Shown here: piece by piece, positions 1-5,680 of the stretch
How the letters are laid out: each line of letters opens with the position of its first letter
How positions within the stretch are numbered: position 1 is the stretch's first letter
Virus record (IMG/VR): IMGVR_UViG_3300048117_000362
Coordinates: 1 to 24,183 of that record
DNA from: a virus
DNA: 24,183 bases
Strand: one strand, 5' to 3'
Program-made: the position numbers and the translations under genes
Notes under the pieces: model-generated
Seen by the model: only the letters and a program-made list of their open reading frames with translations
Told to the model about the DNA's origin: nothing
Databases searched by the model: none

Positions 1-283
1 ACCCCCAAGAAAGGTTAAAGCTGCCATTTTTGGTGTGGTCGTTGTAACCGCGATTTATACCGCCATAAGCAGCCGAGTTATCAAACGTCCCAATAGTCAT
101 TGTCGTCGATAAAATACTGGAACTCGCCCCATAGAAACTGGAGAACGTCATCTGACTGTTCGCAGCCGCACTAACCAAGCCACGAATGTCAGTGTCGTTC
201 ATAGAGGCTTGAGTGCCGGATGTGCCGCCAGCTTCAACGTGCAGGTCGTTTAGGCTAATCTGTCCGCTACTTTGAAGAGCCAT
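1..283 (-). CDS. Tail/baseplate-like protein, N-terminal part (cut by window edge)
   Basis: An open frame starts at an ATG at 283 and runs without a stop to base 1, giving 94 residues of a longer protein. It begins MALQSSGQISLNDLH and has Gly/Ser/Thr-rich sequence typical of small tail or baseplate-associated proteins of marine tailed phages; I recognise the N-terminus by resemblance only. The Shine-Dalgarno GAGGAG lies 7 bases upstream, inside the end of the tail fibre gene. The start overlaps the tail fibre stop by 17 bases, which suggests translational coupling. The role as a virion protein is inferred from position and family resemblance; the C-terminus is not visible. Confidence 0.75.
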   Translation of the reverse strand, partial: MALQSSGQISLNDLHVEAGGTSGTQASMNDTDIRGLVSAAANSQMTFSSFYGASSSILSTTMTIGTFDNSAAYGGINRGYNDHTKNGSFNLSWG

Positions 284-2396
284 TCTTCATCTCCTCAATT
301 TCTGCTTTCAGTTCCTTCACGGCCTCGACCAGCAAGCCAATCACTTGGTCGTATTGAACGGTTTTATAGGTCTGGCCCTCTTCGCCGTGGAATACAGCCC
401 CATCCTCAATGACCGCCGAGGGGAGAACCTTCTCTAAATGCTGGGCAATAAGACCGGCCGACTTGCGGTCATCTTTGAGGTAGGTAAACGTGCAACCGTT
501 CAGCTGCTGCACCTTGGCCATTGCGTCTTTGATCGGCGCAATGTCCTTCTTGAGGCGAATGTCTGAAACCGTGGTGGAGTATGCGACTACGTTGCCATCG
601 ACATGCAAATCGCCATCGGCCTCAAGCCTCATCTCCTCCCCGCCAGCAATCTTAAACTTTATGTTAGTTGTTGCATCAAGCGTTATTGGGTAGCCGACAT
701 CCAACAGAAACCCATCGGTTGCGCGATCATCAAACGTGATCCCCGCTGTCGCGTAAACTGTGTTGTCGGTGTCAAATGTCCACTTGATAAGACCTTCAGT
801 TCCAGTAACACCAGACTTTAATTGTATGCCAGCATTATCTTCATCTAACTTAACACTGCCCGTGAGATTAATGCCTGTGGCGGTGGTGGCTAGTTTGGCC
901 GAACCGTCATGATAAACATAGGCAGAACCATCTGCTAAACCTAAAAAGATGTTTTCATTTGTTGCGCTTCTAAGTGCAATCTCAGAAGAACCCCTTAAAT
1001 ACAAGCCTCCTGTTCCAGCATCGTGAACATAACTATTCGACCCATCGTGATAAATCTCAAGGTCACCAGCACCGAAGATGGCTTTGTTGTTGTCGCCAAA
1101 TGACAGGTTGCCCGTCATTGTGTCGCCAGCCTTGGCAACCAAAGTCGCGCCATCAGCATAAGCGTCCACCCAAGAAGTGCCATTAAAGACTTTCATATCC
1201 GCAGTCGTCTCGTTGAAATATAGACTGCCGGCGACCAAGGAATTTCCATCATTATCGACGCTTGGGTCACTAGCTTTTGCACCGAGGTAACGATCATCAA
1301 AGCTGTCGAAAGATGCCAACGCGGAATCCCGTGCGCTTTCAGCAGAGGTTTTCGCGCTCTCAGCATCATCCTTGTGCTGTTCTGCGGTAACGGCAGATGC
1401 CGCCGCGTTAGATGCTTGCGTTGTGGCTGTCTGCTCGCTTGATAACGAAGCCTGCTCACTAGCGTCAGCCGCCTGCTCACTAACGAGTGCCGCCGCCGCG
1501 CTTACGCTGGCGGCGTTCTGGCTGACCAATGCCGCTTGCTCACTAGCATCAGCCGCCTGCTCACTAGCGCTTGAGGCGTTCTCGCTGCCAAGTGCAGCCT
1601 GCTGACTGACCAATGCCGCTGCCGCGCTTACGCCCGCCGCGTTCTCATGGCCTGAAGCTGTAACAGCGCTGGCCGCTGCTGCCTGCTGACTTGCAAGCGC
1701 AGCCACTTCCGAACCAGCCGCATTCGTCTCCGCTTGCCGGGCGTTGGTTACCGCATTAGCGGTTGTTACGGTTGGCCCCCAAATAATTACGTTCTCGCGT
1801 CCTGCAACTGCGGGTGTTGAAGGCGGGTTCACGAAGGTAATGGTGTTTTGTGAGATCGAGTAATCGTCAACCGGAGTGTTAAGCTGGCCATCCACAAACA
1901 CCAAAACATCGGTGTTGCTGGAATAAATATAAGAAAGCGTGAATACAGCTTGAGAGCCAGTGCCTAAGAACTGATCAACGGCAGAAGCGCTTGTGTCGAT
2001 AGCAGCGTTGGCTAACAGCAGCCAGTGAGCCGCCAAACTGTCAAATGTCGAAGCGGATGTGTGGGCGTTGATACAGATGTATGTAGCATCATTGAAATCA
2101 ACAACATCGTTAATCTCGTAGTAAATTCCGGTTGCCCAATCGCCCCTAATGTTGAAACCGTCAGCTTGAGCGATTGCAAGTGCATCCTGAGATAAACTCT
2201 CCGCTGTTACAGACTGGTTAGCCAGCTGAGTGTCGTCACGCTGCAAAATGGCCATATTGTTTAAAACGGCATCAAGGGTAGACTTGATGCGGTCAAGCTC
2301 CGCCTCTACCTGTGATGCTGGGAGCGGGTCTTGCGGGTTGGACGTTTGATACGCTGAGAAGTCGTAAGCACGACTATAAATAGGAGGCTGGGCCAT
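267..2396 (-). CDS. Tail fibre protein with C-terminal S74 intramolecular chaperone
   Basis: 709 residues. The N-terminus (about 1-75) is probably the virion attachment part. Residues 82-128 (RGDWATGIYYEINDVVDF) resemble a chitin/carbohydrate-binding module. A beta-rich segment follows (about 140-210), then a long Ala/Ser/Glu/Gln repeat region (about 215-350) likely to form a trimeric coiled coil. After it come beta-structural motifs such as EIYHDGSNSYVHD. The last 99 residues match the peptidase S74 chaperone (SDIRLKKDI, then AGLIAQHLEKVLP). In this family the fibre trimerises and cuts itself just before that Ser, here Ser611, so the mature fibre would lack the tail. The Shine-Dalgarno AAGGA precedes the ATG. 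Host receptor binding is inferred from the family. Confidence 0.93.
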   Translation of the reverse strand: MAQPPIYSRAYDFSAYQTSNPQDPLPASQVEAELDRIKSTLDAVLNNMAILQRDDTQLANQSVTAESLSQDALAIAQADGFNIRGDWATGIYYEINDVVDFNDATYICINAHTSASTFDSLAAHWLLLANAAIDTSASAVDQFLGTGSQAVFTLSYIYSSNTDVLVFVDGQLNTPVDDYSISQNTITFVNPPSTPAVAGRENVIIWGPTVTTANAVTNARQAETNAAGSEVAALASQQAAAASAVTASGHENAAGVSAAAALVSQQAALGSENASSASEQAADASEQAALVSQNAASVSAAAALVSEQAADASEQASLSSEQTATTQASNAAASAVTAEQHKDDAESAKTSAESARDSALASFDSFDDRYLGAKASDPSVDNDGNSLVAGSLYFNETTADMKVFNGTSWVDAYADGATLVAKAGDTMTGNLSFGDNNKAIFGAGDLEIYHDGSNSYVHDAGTGGLYLRGSSEIALRSATNENIFLGLADGSAYVYHDGSAKLATTATGINLTGSVKLDEDNAGIQLKSGVTGTEGLIKWTFDTDNTVYATAGITFDDRATDGFLLDVGYPITLDATTNIKFKIAGGEEMRLEADGDLHVDGNVVAYSTTVSDIRLKKDIAPIKDAMAKVQQLNGCTFTYLKDDRKSAGLIAQHLEKVLPSAVIEDGAVFHGEEGQTYKTVQYDQVIGLLVEAVKELKAEIEEMKNGSSK
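1440..1700 (-). repeat. Degenerate coding repeat of the tail fibre shaft
   Basis: Imperfect repeats built on GCCTGCTCACTAGC- and GCCGCCGCGCTTACG-like units encode alternating SEQAADASEQAA and SAAAALVSQ peptides. The periodic Ala/Ser/Glu pattern suggests a helical shaft whose length can change by slippage or recombination. It is wholly inside the tail fibre gene. Confidence 0.75.
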
Positions 2397-2399
2397 TGT

Positions 2400-2483
2400 T
2401 TAATCCTTTTGATCTTGGTGACATTTGCACTTGCAAGAGTCCGGGTTGCATGGGCGCTCGGAACAAGCAAAACAGCGGCTCAT
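2400..2483 (-). CDS. Possible 27-residue Cys-rich microprotein
   Basis: A short frame starts at ATG 2483 and ends at TAA 2400, filling the gap between the small basic protein gene (stop at 2487) and the tail fibre start (2396) with 3 bases to spare on each side. The peptide starts MSRCFACSER and has seven cysteines, including CxxC, CxxxxC and a CxCxC cluster followed by His, so it could bind zinc. Short MSRCFAC-type proteins occur in many tailed phages, which is why I include it. I see no strong Shine-Dalgarno, so expression is uncertain. Confidence 0.5.
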   Translation of the reverse strand: MSRCFACSERPCNPDSCKCKCHQDQKD

Positions 2484-2486
2484 GGC

Positions 2487-2666
2487 TTAGTAGCCCATCG
2501 ACTTGGACAGCCTGCCGCTACCGCTCTTCTTTTTGGTTTTATTTTTTTTACTGTTTGGAAAGCCAGCTTGCATATTTTTGTAGGCTTTGGGAGTTACCGT
2601 CGAAGAAGATTTGGAACGAGACGTTCCAGCCTTTTTGCGTCGATTGATGTTTTCATACAGACTCAT
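2487..2666 (-). CDS. Small basic phage protein (MSLYENINRRKKAG type)
   Basis: 59 residues, very rich in Lys, Arg and Ser (MSLYENINRRKKAGTSRSK, then KKNKTKKKSGSGR). It resembles a small conserved protein of marine phages with no known function; its charge suggests nucleic-acid contact. I chose ATG 2666 because GAGGAAA lies 8 bases upstream and the ATG shares one base with the TGA stop of the preceding gene (TGATG). A longer in-frame extension to 2693 would sit inside the upstream gene and lacks support. Confidence 0.8.
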   Translation of the reverse strand: MSLYENINRRKKAGTSRSKSSSTVTPKAYKNMQAGFPNSKKNKTKKKSGSGRLSKSMGY

Positions 2667-2944
2667 CAGGATTTCCTCAAATTGCACCGCCACCTTTTTA
2701 ACGCAGCGCCTTTTCTGGTTAGCTTGCCCTTCTCATCTCTGATCGGGCCTTTCACTCCAGACATCCGCGCGCAAAAACTTTTCTTGCGTCCGGCGCGTTT
2801 GCCCTTCGGGTTTTTCTCCGTGACAGGAGCTTTAAGATTCGACCCGGTAGCGCGATTATATTTCGCCCTACCCTTTGCCGTTAATCCAGCGCCGCGCGAC
2901 TTAGATAGCTTTTCACCGCGACCAACAGAAAGACTTACCGACAT
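2666..2944 (-). CDS. DUF6321 family protein
   Basis: 92 residues. The core (GLTAKGRAKYNRATGSNL, then KKSFCARMSGVKGPI, ending LKRWRCN) matches DUF6321, a small basic family common in marine phages with unknown function. Two conserved Cys positions and many Lys/Arg suggest a nucleic-acid or metal-binding fold, but this is inference. The ATG at 2944 has GGAG 7 bases upstream; a TTG at 2965 would add seven residues and remove that ribosome site. It is followed by a coupled small basic gene. Confidence 0.85.
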   Translation of the reverse strand: MSVSLSVGRGEKLSKSRGAGLTAKGRAKYNRATGSNLKAPVTEKNPKGKRAGRKKSFCARMSGVKGPIRDEKGKLTRKGAALKRWRCNLRKS

Positions 2945-2967
2945 ACCCGTCTCCAATAACCACAATC

Positions 2968-2973
2968 ATTATA
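2968..2973 (-). promoter_or_regulatory. Possible -10 box for the DUF6321-tail fibre genes
   Basis: A perfect TATAAT on the minus strand lies in an AT-rich stretch 24 bases upstream of the DUF6321 ATG. I find no good -35 at the usual spacing (TTGTAG is 20 bases away), so the promoter is tentative. Readthrough from the terminase gene is the alternative. Confidence 0.35.
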
Positions 2974-3066
2974 AAAATAAATCGACAGTTAATCTACAAA
3001 TACGCAAAAGTTCATTTTCGCAAAAAATTTATATTCACGCCCATAATATGTAACGAGCGGGCATGC

Positions 3067-3092
3067 GGGGGTGGCCGGGGGGGTGGGTCGGG
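3067..3092 (+). other. G-quadruplex motif in the gap beside the terminase gene
   Basis: The 179-base gap 2945-3123 contains no gene I can support. Its left part is AT-rich and its right part abruptly G-rich. Four G runs (3067-3071, 3077-3083, 3085-3087, 3090-3092) separated by 5, 1 and 2 bases fit the G3+N1-7 quadruplex pattern on the plus strand; the terminase transcript would carry the C-rich strand. The site lies next to the small terminase gene, where phage cos or pac sites are often found. The packaging link is inference. Confidence 0.55.
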
Positions 3093-3123
3093 CGGTGAAT
3101 GGTCTGCCCGTGACTATTCTTTT

Positions 3124-3606
3124 CTAGTCTTTCTGCGGCTCAACGACTGACGCGGTGACATCTATGGTGTTTTTCTCGTCTTCCCATCGGTCAATAAGCT
3201 GCCCCAGCTGCTCCGGTGACATCTCTGCCAGCTGCCCCGTCTGCCCCGCCTCGCCGGACAACTTGCCCAAGTCTCCGGCAAGCTCGAACACTGTGCGCGC
3301 TGCGCTCACCTTGGATGACGCCGGAGCGTCTGGGTCAATCATCACAGTTTTGAGCGTTCCAATAGCCATATTGGTCAGCTCGCCTGCGTATATAGTTTGT
3401 CTCGCCTGCCGGATAGCGGCCTGAATGTGCGGCGCTCTGGTAAGCCTGTAGGCCGCCTGCTTTGGTTGGGCATATCCGGCTTGGCGCGCGGCCTCTGTCG
3501 GGTTCATATTGCCGGTGACTAGGTGATCAATAAAAGCCAGCTGCATATCAGTATTACCACCGGCTACCGGCGCTTTATGGGTGGGTTCTTTTTGTGTAGA
3601 TTTCAT
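3124..3606 (-). CDS. terS: Terminase small subunit
   Basis: 160 residues, a usual length for the family. Residues 21-70 (MQLAFIDHLVTG, then PTEAARQAGYAQPKQAAYRL) are the N-terminal helix-turn-helix of Terminase_2-type small subunits, which recognises the phage packaging site and loads the large ATPase/nuclease subunit. The middle is helical, as expected for oligomerisation, and the C-terminus is acidic, where the large subunit is usually contacted. No large subunit gene is in the window. The ATG at 3606 has a poorly spaced AGGG; ATG 3546 is an alternative that keeps the whole domain. It is divergent from the ribozyme operon. Confidence 0.85.
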   Translation of the reverse strand: MKSTQKEPTHKAPVAGGNTDMQLAFIDHLVTGNMNPTEAARQAGYAQPKQAAYRLTRAPHIQAAIRQARQTIYAGELTNMAIGTLKTVMIDPDAPASSKVSAARTVFELAGDLGKLSGEAGQTGQLAEMSPEQLGQLIDRWEDEKNTIDVTASVVEPQKD

Positions 3607-3633
3607 GCCCTATGATAGCTTGTTGATTTGTTG

Positions 3634-3661
3634 TTGACTATATGCCCATTCTGGATATACT
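3634..3661 (+). promoter_or_regulatory. Sigma70-type promoter of the ribozyme operon
   Basis: TTGACT (3634-3639), a 16-base spacer, and TATACT (3656-3661). The predicted transcript start, about 3668, coincides with the first base of the leader hairpin at 3669. The -35 box lies inside a TGTTGACTAT word that also occurs in the lysogeny control region, so the promoter may be under phage repressor control (inference). Confidence 0.75.
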
Positions 3662-3668
3662 CACCCCA

Positions 3669-3709
3669 CCAAAGCAATCTCGCTTTGGCAAAAACTGATG
3701 AGGTAAACA
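3669..3709 (+). promoter_or_regulatory. 5' leader 1: terminal hairpin plus CTGATGAGG ribosome site
   Basis: Hairpin CCAAAGC (3669-3675), loop AATCTC, GCTTTGG (3682-3688), then an A-rich stretch, CTGATGAGGTAAAC and the ATG at 3710. GAGG is the Shine-Dalgarno. The same plan (hairpin with AATCYC loop plus the same ribosome site) recurs after each hammerhead ribozyme, where the hairpin would be made 5'-terminal by cleavage instead of by initiation. Confidence 0.8.
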
Positions 3710-4321
3710 ATGGGAACGAGAGCAACATATGAAATTGATGGCGAGGTTTTTTATTGCCATTTTGACGGATACCCACAAGGCGCGGCGGCGCGCTTTGCGG
3801 CGATGGTTGGTAAGCTGCACGAGGTTACCGATTACGGCACAATCAGAAACAACGGCGGCGGCATGGGCTTTGCCTTTATTCGCGGCGCTGATGACGCCCA
3901 GCCAACCGAAAGCCATGAGGCGCACGGCGATGCCGAGTATCGATATATCTGCTATCGAACTTCTGAGGGCGTAGTCTTAACCGCTCATGCCCGCATGGGT
4001 TTCAACGGTGGATGGCATATCATTTACAGCGGCGCGCTGTGGGGCTTTATAAACGCATTCACGCCAGACCTTGAGCGGCGTGCGTGTGTCGTGCCGCTTG
4101 GTCACAGCTGCGGCACTGGCTCGCTGGTCAGTGTCCGGCAGCTGCGTAGCCTGAAGGACTCCGCCGGAGTGTCTGAGGCTTTCCAAAAGGCGGCACGCCT
4201 TATTGGTTGCAATGCAGCGCTTGACCAAATCCGCTATGCAATCAAACAATCAGGCTACGAGCGCGGCGACGAACTGTCGGGCAATGTAATGCGCGGCGGC
4301 TTGCTCGCCGCTGCGGAGTAA
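3710..4321 (+). CDS. Conserved hypothetical protein, first gene of segment 1
   Basis: 203 residues starting MGTRATYEI, followed by FYCHFDGYPQGAAARF. This start resembles a family of uncharacterised phage and bacterial proteins that begin MGTRATY and carry an H-x-DGYP motif; I know no function. The sequence is soluble-looking, with aromatic and Gly-rich stretches (GFNGGWHIIYSG) and three Cys in the middle. The start is fixed by GATGAGGTAAAC in the shared leader. It opens the first of three ribozyme-bounded gene triplets. Confidence 0.82.
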   Translation: MGTRATYEIDGEVFYCHFDGYPQGAAARFAAMVGKLHEVTDYGTIRNNGGGMGFAFIRGADDAQPTESHEAHGDAEYRYICYRTSEGVVLTAHARMGFNGGWHIIYSGALWGFINAFTPDLERRACVVPLGHSCGTGSLVSVRQLRSLKDSAGVSEAFQKAARLIGCNAALDQIRYAIKQSGYERGDELSGNVMRGGLLAAAE

Positions 4322-4326
4322 TTGTC

Positions 4327-4608
4327 ATGCTTGATTATATCATTTTCGGCATTGTCGATAACGGCGTGATGATTTTAGGCGCGTTTACGGGTTTGGAGGT
4401 CGAGCGGTATTTGCCGCAGCGCTTCCGGCTCGGCGCAATCATGCCGATTGTCGGCGCTGGCATTGGTAACACTGTCAGCGATTTCATGGGCGGCGTTGCA
4501 GCTGGTAGCCCCGCCCTTGCCATCGGCACGGGTATAGGCTGCCTCATTGGGCTGCTGTTTATTCCGGCCTTCATGCAATTCATCAAGCCAGCGGAGGGCG
4601 GACAATGA
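4327..4608 (+). CDS. Small Gly-rich membrane protein
   Basis: 93 residues with two to three hydrophobic segments (about 4-22, 38-60 and 64-84) rich in Gly, Ala and Ile (GAGIGNTVSDFMGGVAAG). This resembles a phage membrane protein family that I cannot tie to a function. Holin is possible from size and topology, but no lysin lies nearby. GGAG is 8 bases upstream of the ATG. The stop overlaps the next start by four bases (ATGA). Confidence 0.8.
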   Translation: MLDYIIFGIVDNGVMILGAFTGLEVERYLPQRFRLGAIMPIVGAGIGNTVSDFMGGVAAGSPALAIGTGIGCLIGLLFIPAFMQFIKPAEGGQ

Positions 4609-4796
4609 CCGGAGATAAACTCATAAAGCTTGTCCCGAATTGGGTGGCTGTTCTGCCAATTCTGCTTAATGGCTTGCAGAACGGCGACAGCAACGCGCAA
4701 CAAATAGCGCGGCAGGAGTTGGAGCGAATGGCCGCAGCGGCTGACGCCTTCAATGCGGACGAAACAAGGCCAACTGATGAGCCGCTAGACGGGTAG
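4605..4796 (+). CDS. Small hypothetical protein whose 3' end is part of hammerhead ribozyme 1
   Basis: 63 residues with a hydrophobic N-terminal half (LVPNWVAVLPILLNGL, possibly one membrane-associated helix) and a polar helical half. Function unknown. The final residues PTDEPLDG and the UAG stop are encoded by the ribozyme: CTGATGA is read as part of Thr-Asp-Glu, and the stop is the last base of loop II plus two bases of stem II. Another gene, ending at 5680, finishes almost identically (PTDEPLNG) for the same reason. The start overlaps the upstream gene by four bases. Confidence 0.8.
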   Translation: MTGDKLIKLVPNWVAVLPILLNGLQNGDSNAQQIARQELERMAAAADAFNADETRPTDEPLDG

Positions 4797-4842
4797 CGGC
4801 GAAACGCTGGGGCGTGTCCTGTATTCGCCCCGGCGTCTTGGC
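4769..4842 (+). ncRNA. Type I hammerhead ribozyme 1
   Basis: All core elements are present. Stem I is GCCAA (4769-4773) with TTGGC (4838-4842). Core CTGATGA is 4774-4780. Stem II is GCCGCT/AGCGGC (4781-4786 with 4795-4800), loop AGACGGGT. GAAA is 4801-4804. Stem III is ten pairs (4805-4814 with 4826-4835, one G-U) plus the A-U pair 4804/4836. The cleavage triplet GTC is 4835-4837, so the predicted cut is between 4837 and 4838, 41 bases after the stop of the upstream gene. Both ends leave through stem I, which makes it type I. Self-cleavage is predicted from the family consensus. Confidence 0.93.
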
Positions 4843-4875
4843 AATCCCGCCAAACAAAACTGATGAGGTAAAAAA
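4838..4875 (+). promoter_or_regulatory. 5' leader 2: hairpin that becomes 5'-terminal after ribozyme 1 cleavage
   Basis: TTGGC (4838-4842), loop AATCCC, GCCAA (4849-4853), then ACAAAA, CTGATGAGGTAAAA and ATG 4876. The first hairpin base is the first base after the predicted cut. TTGGC pairs either with the ribozyme strand at 4769-4773 (stem I) or with 4849-4853 (leader hairpin), so the two structures exclude each other. Confidence 0.82.
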
Positions 4876-5298
4876 ATGGACGTTGGAAAAATTATTATTC
4901 AACAAATTAGGGGTTTCGACCCACTGGCTTTGATGGCATGGCGGGCAAGGGATTTCGTTCTTGTCGATGCCGGAAGCCATGCCAAAAGCATTTCAGCGAA
5001 ATGCGATTGGCAAAAATTCGGCGCACGAAAAACAAACTTTGCGCCGACAGCCAGTCACGCGGGGGGCGTAATATTCAGCATCGCAAACATGCCAGCTTGT
5101 AAAAGGGGCGCGGTGCATGTCTTTCTCAACCATTCGGACGAATATGACGTCTTAGTCACAAAGCCCCCGCGTGAATTAGGCGAAAAGTCTGCGGCAGTAG
5201 TCGCGCAAGCTACGGGCGTTTATTGCGACATGCTCCCCACAATAATTGATGACATGCTGAACGGTGTCATTTGTCACTCCGATGTGGTGATGGACTAA
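4876..5298 (+). CDS. Conserved hypothetical phage protein, first gene of segment 2
   Basis: 140 residues beginning MDVGKIIIQQIRGFDPLAL, then MAWRARDFVLVD. The start, with an IxQQI-G-DPxAL pattern, resembles a small protein family often seen in marine phages and plasmids, for which I know no established function. The C-terminal part (GVYCDMLPTIIDDML) is helical. The start is set by GATGAGG in the shared leader. It ends in TAATG, overlapping the next start by one base. Confidence 0.82.
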   Translation: MDVGKIIIQQIRGFDPLALMAWRARDFVLVDAGSHAKSISAKCDWQKFGARKTNFAPTASHAGGVIFSIANMPACKRGAVHVFLNHSDEYDVLVTKPPRELGEKSAAVVAQATGVYCDMLPTIIDDMLNGVICHSDVVMD

Positions 5299-5495
5299 TG
5301 AAGTTTATCGCAACAGGGTTTTGGTTTTTGTGCGCTGGTCTGGCTATGAGTGGCGCGCTTCAACTTCTTGCGCGGCGGCGGCGGCGAGGTGGGACAATCG
5401 TAAACATCCGCACGGGTGAAATCCAACGAGCCGGAGGGTTTTCCATAGATGACCAGCGGAGCGAAATAATGCAGAGCGAAAGGGGCAAGGCATGA
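5298..5495 (+). CDS. Small single-pass membrane protein
   Basis: 65 residues: an N-terminal hydrophobic helix (about 3-24, FIATGFWFLCAGLAMSG), an Arg-rich stretch (ARRRRR) and a polar tail, predicting a membrane anchor with the tail in the cytoplasm by the positive-inside rule. Function unknown. I chose ATG 5298, coupled to the upstream stop (TAATG), rather than an in-frame ATG at 5271 that lies inside the upstream gene. The end overlaps the next gene by four bases. Confidence 0.72.
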   Translation: MKFIATGFWFLCAGLAMSGALQLLARRRRRGGTIVNIRTGEIQRAGGFSIDDQRSEIMQSERGKA

Positions 5496-5680
5496 GCGAA
5501 AAATGTCCAAGATGCGACAGCGGCGAACTCGGCTTCGGAGAGGTCGGGGATGGCGTTGAGTATGAATATTGGGACTGCAATGAGTGCGAAGCGCAATTCT
5601 ATGTGCCTATTGAGATAGTGCGCGACTTTGCAAACATGGAAGACCAAGAGCAGCCAACTGATGAGCCGCTGAACGGGTAG
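5492..5680 (+). CDS. Small zinc-ribbon protein whose 3' end is part of hammerhead ribozyme 2
   Basis: 62 residues. KCPRCDSGELG and WDCNECEAQFYV form a CxxC...CxxC pair spaced as in zinc ribbons, suggesting a one-zinc fold used for nucleic-acid or protein binding. The acidic C-terminus ends PTDEPLNG; those codons and the UAG stop (5678-5680) belong to the second ribozyme. This places it in the same position in its triplet as the gene ending at 4796, although the rest of the two proteins is unrelated. The start overlaps the upstream gene by four bases (ATGA). Confidence 0.83.
   Translation: MSEKCPRCDSGELGFGEVGDGVEYEYWDCNECEAQFYVPIEIVRDFANMEDQEQPTDEPLNG

Noticed and set aside
2640-2668. CTGATGAG then GAAAAC on the minus strand at the small basic gene start
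   Set aside because: The bases between do not pair as stem II, and the motif is explained by the overlapping stop/start and the codons.
2409-3053. A 214-residue open frame on the plus strand
   Set aside because: It lies opposite three well-supported minus-strand genes and a non-coding gap, and its composition (long Phe/Leu/Arg runs) is what the complement of Lys-rich coding sequence gives.
3696-3712. CTGATGAGGTAAAC before gene 1 as a third hammerhead
   Set aside because: No stem II, GAAA or cleavage triplet follows or precedes in register; it is better explained as the shared ribosome-binding leader.
4327-4608. Firm annotation of the small membrane protein as a holin
   Set aside because: Size and hydrophobicity fit, but no endolysin or spanin is nearby and similar phage membrane proteins have other or unknown roles.
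4805-4837. Ribozyme 1 stem III as an intrinsic terminator
   Set aside because: The GC-rich hairpin is followed by TCTTGGC, not a T run, and is fully accounted for by the hammerhead structure.
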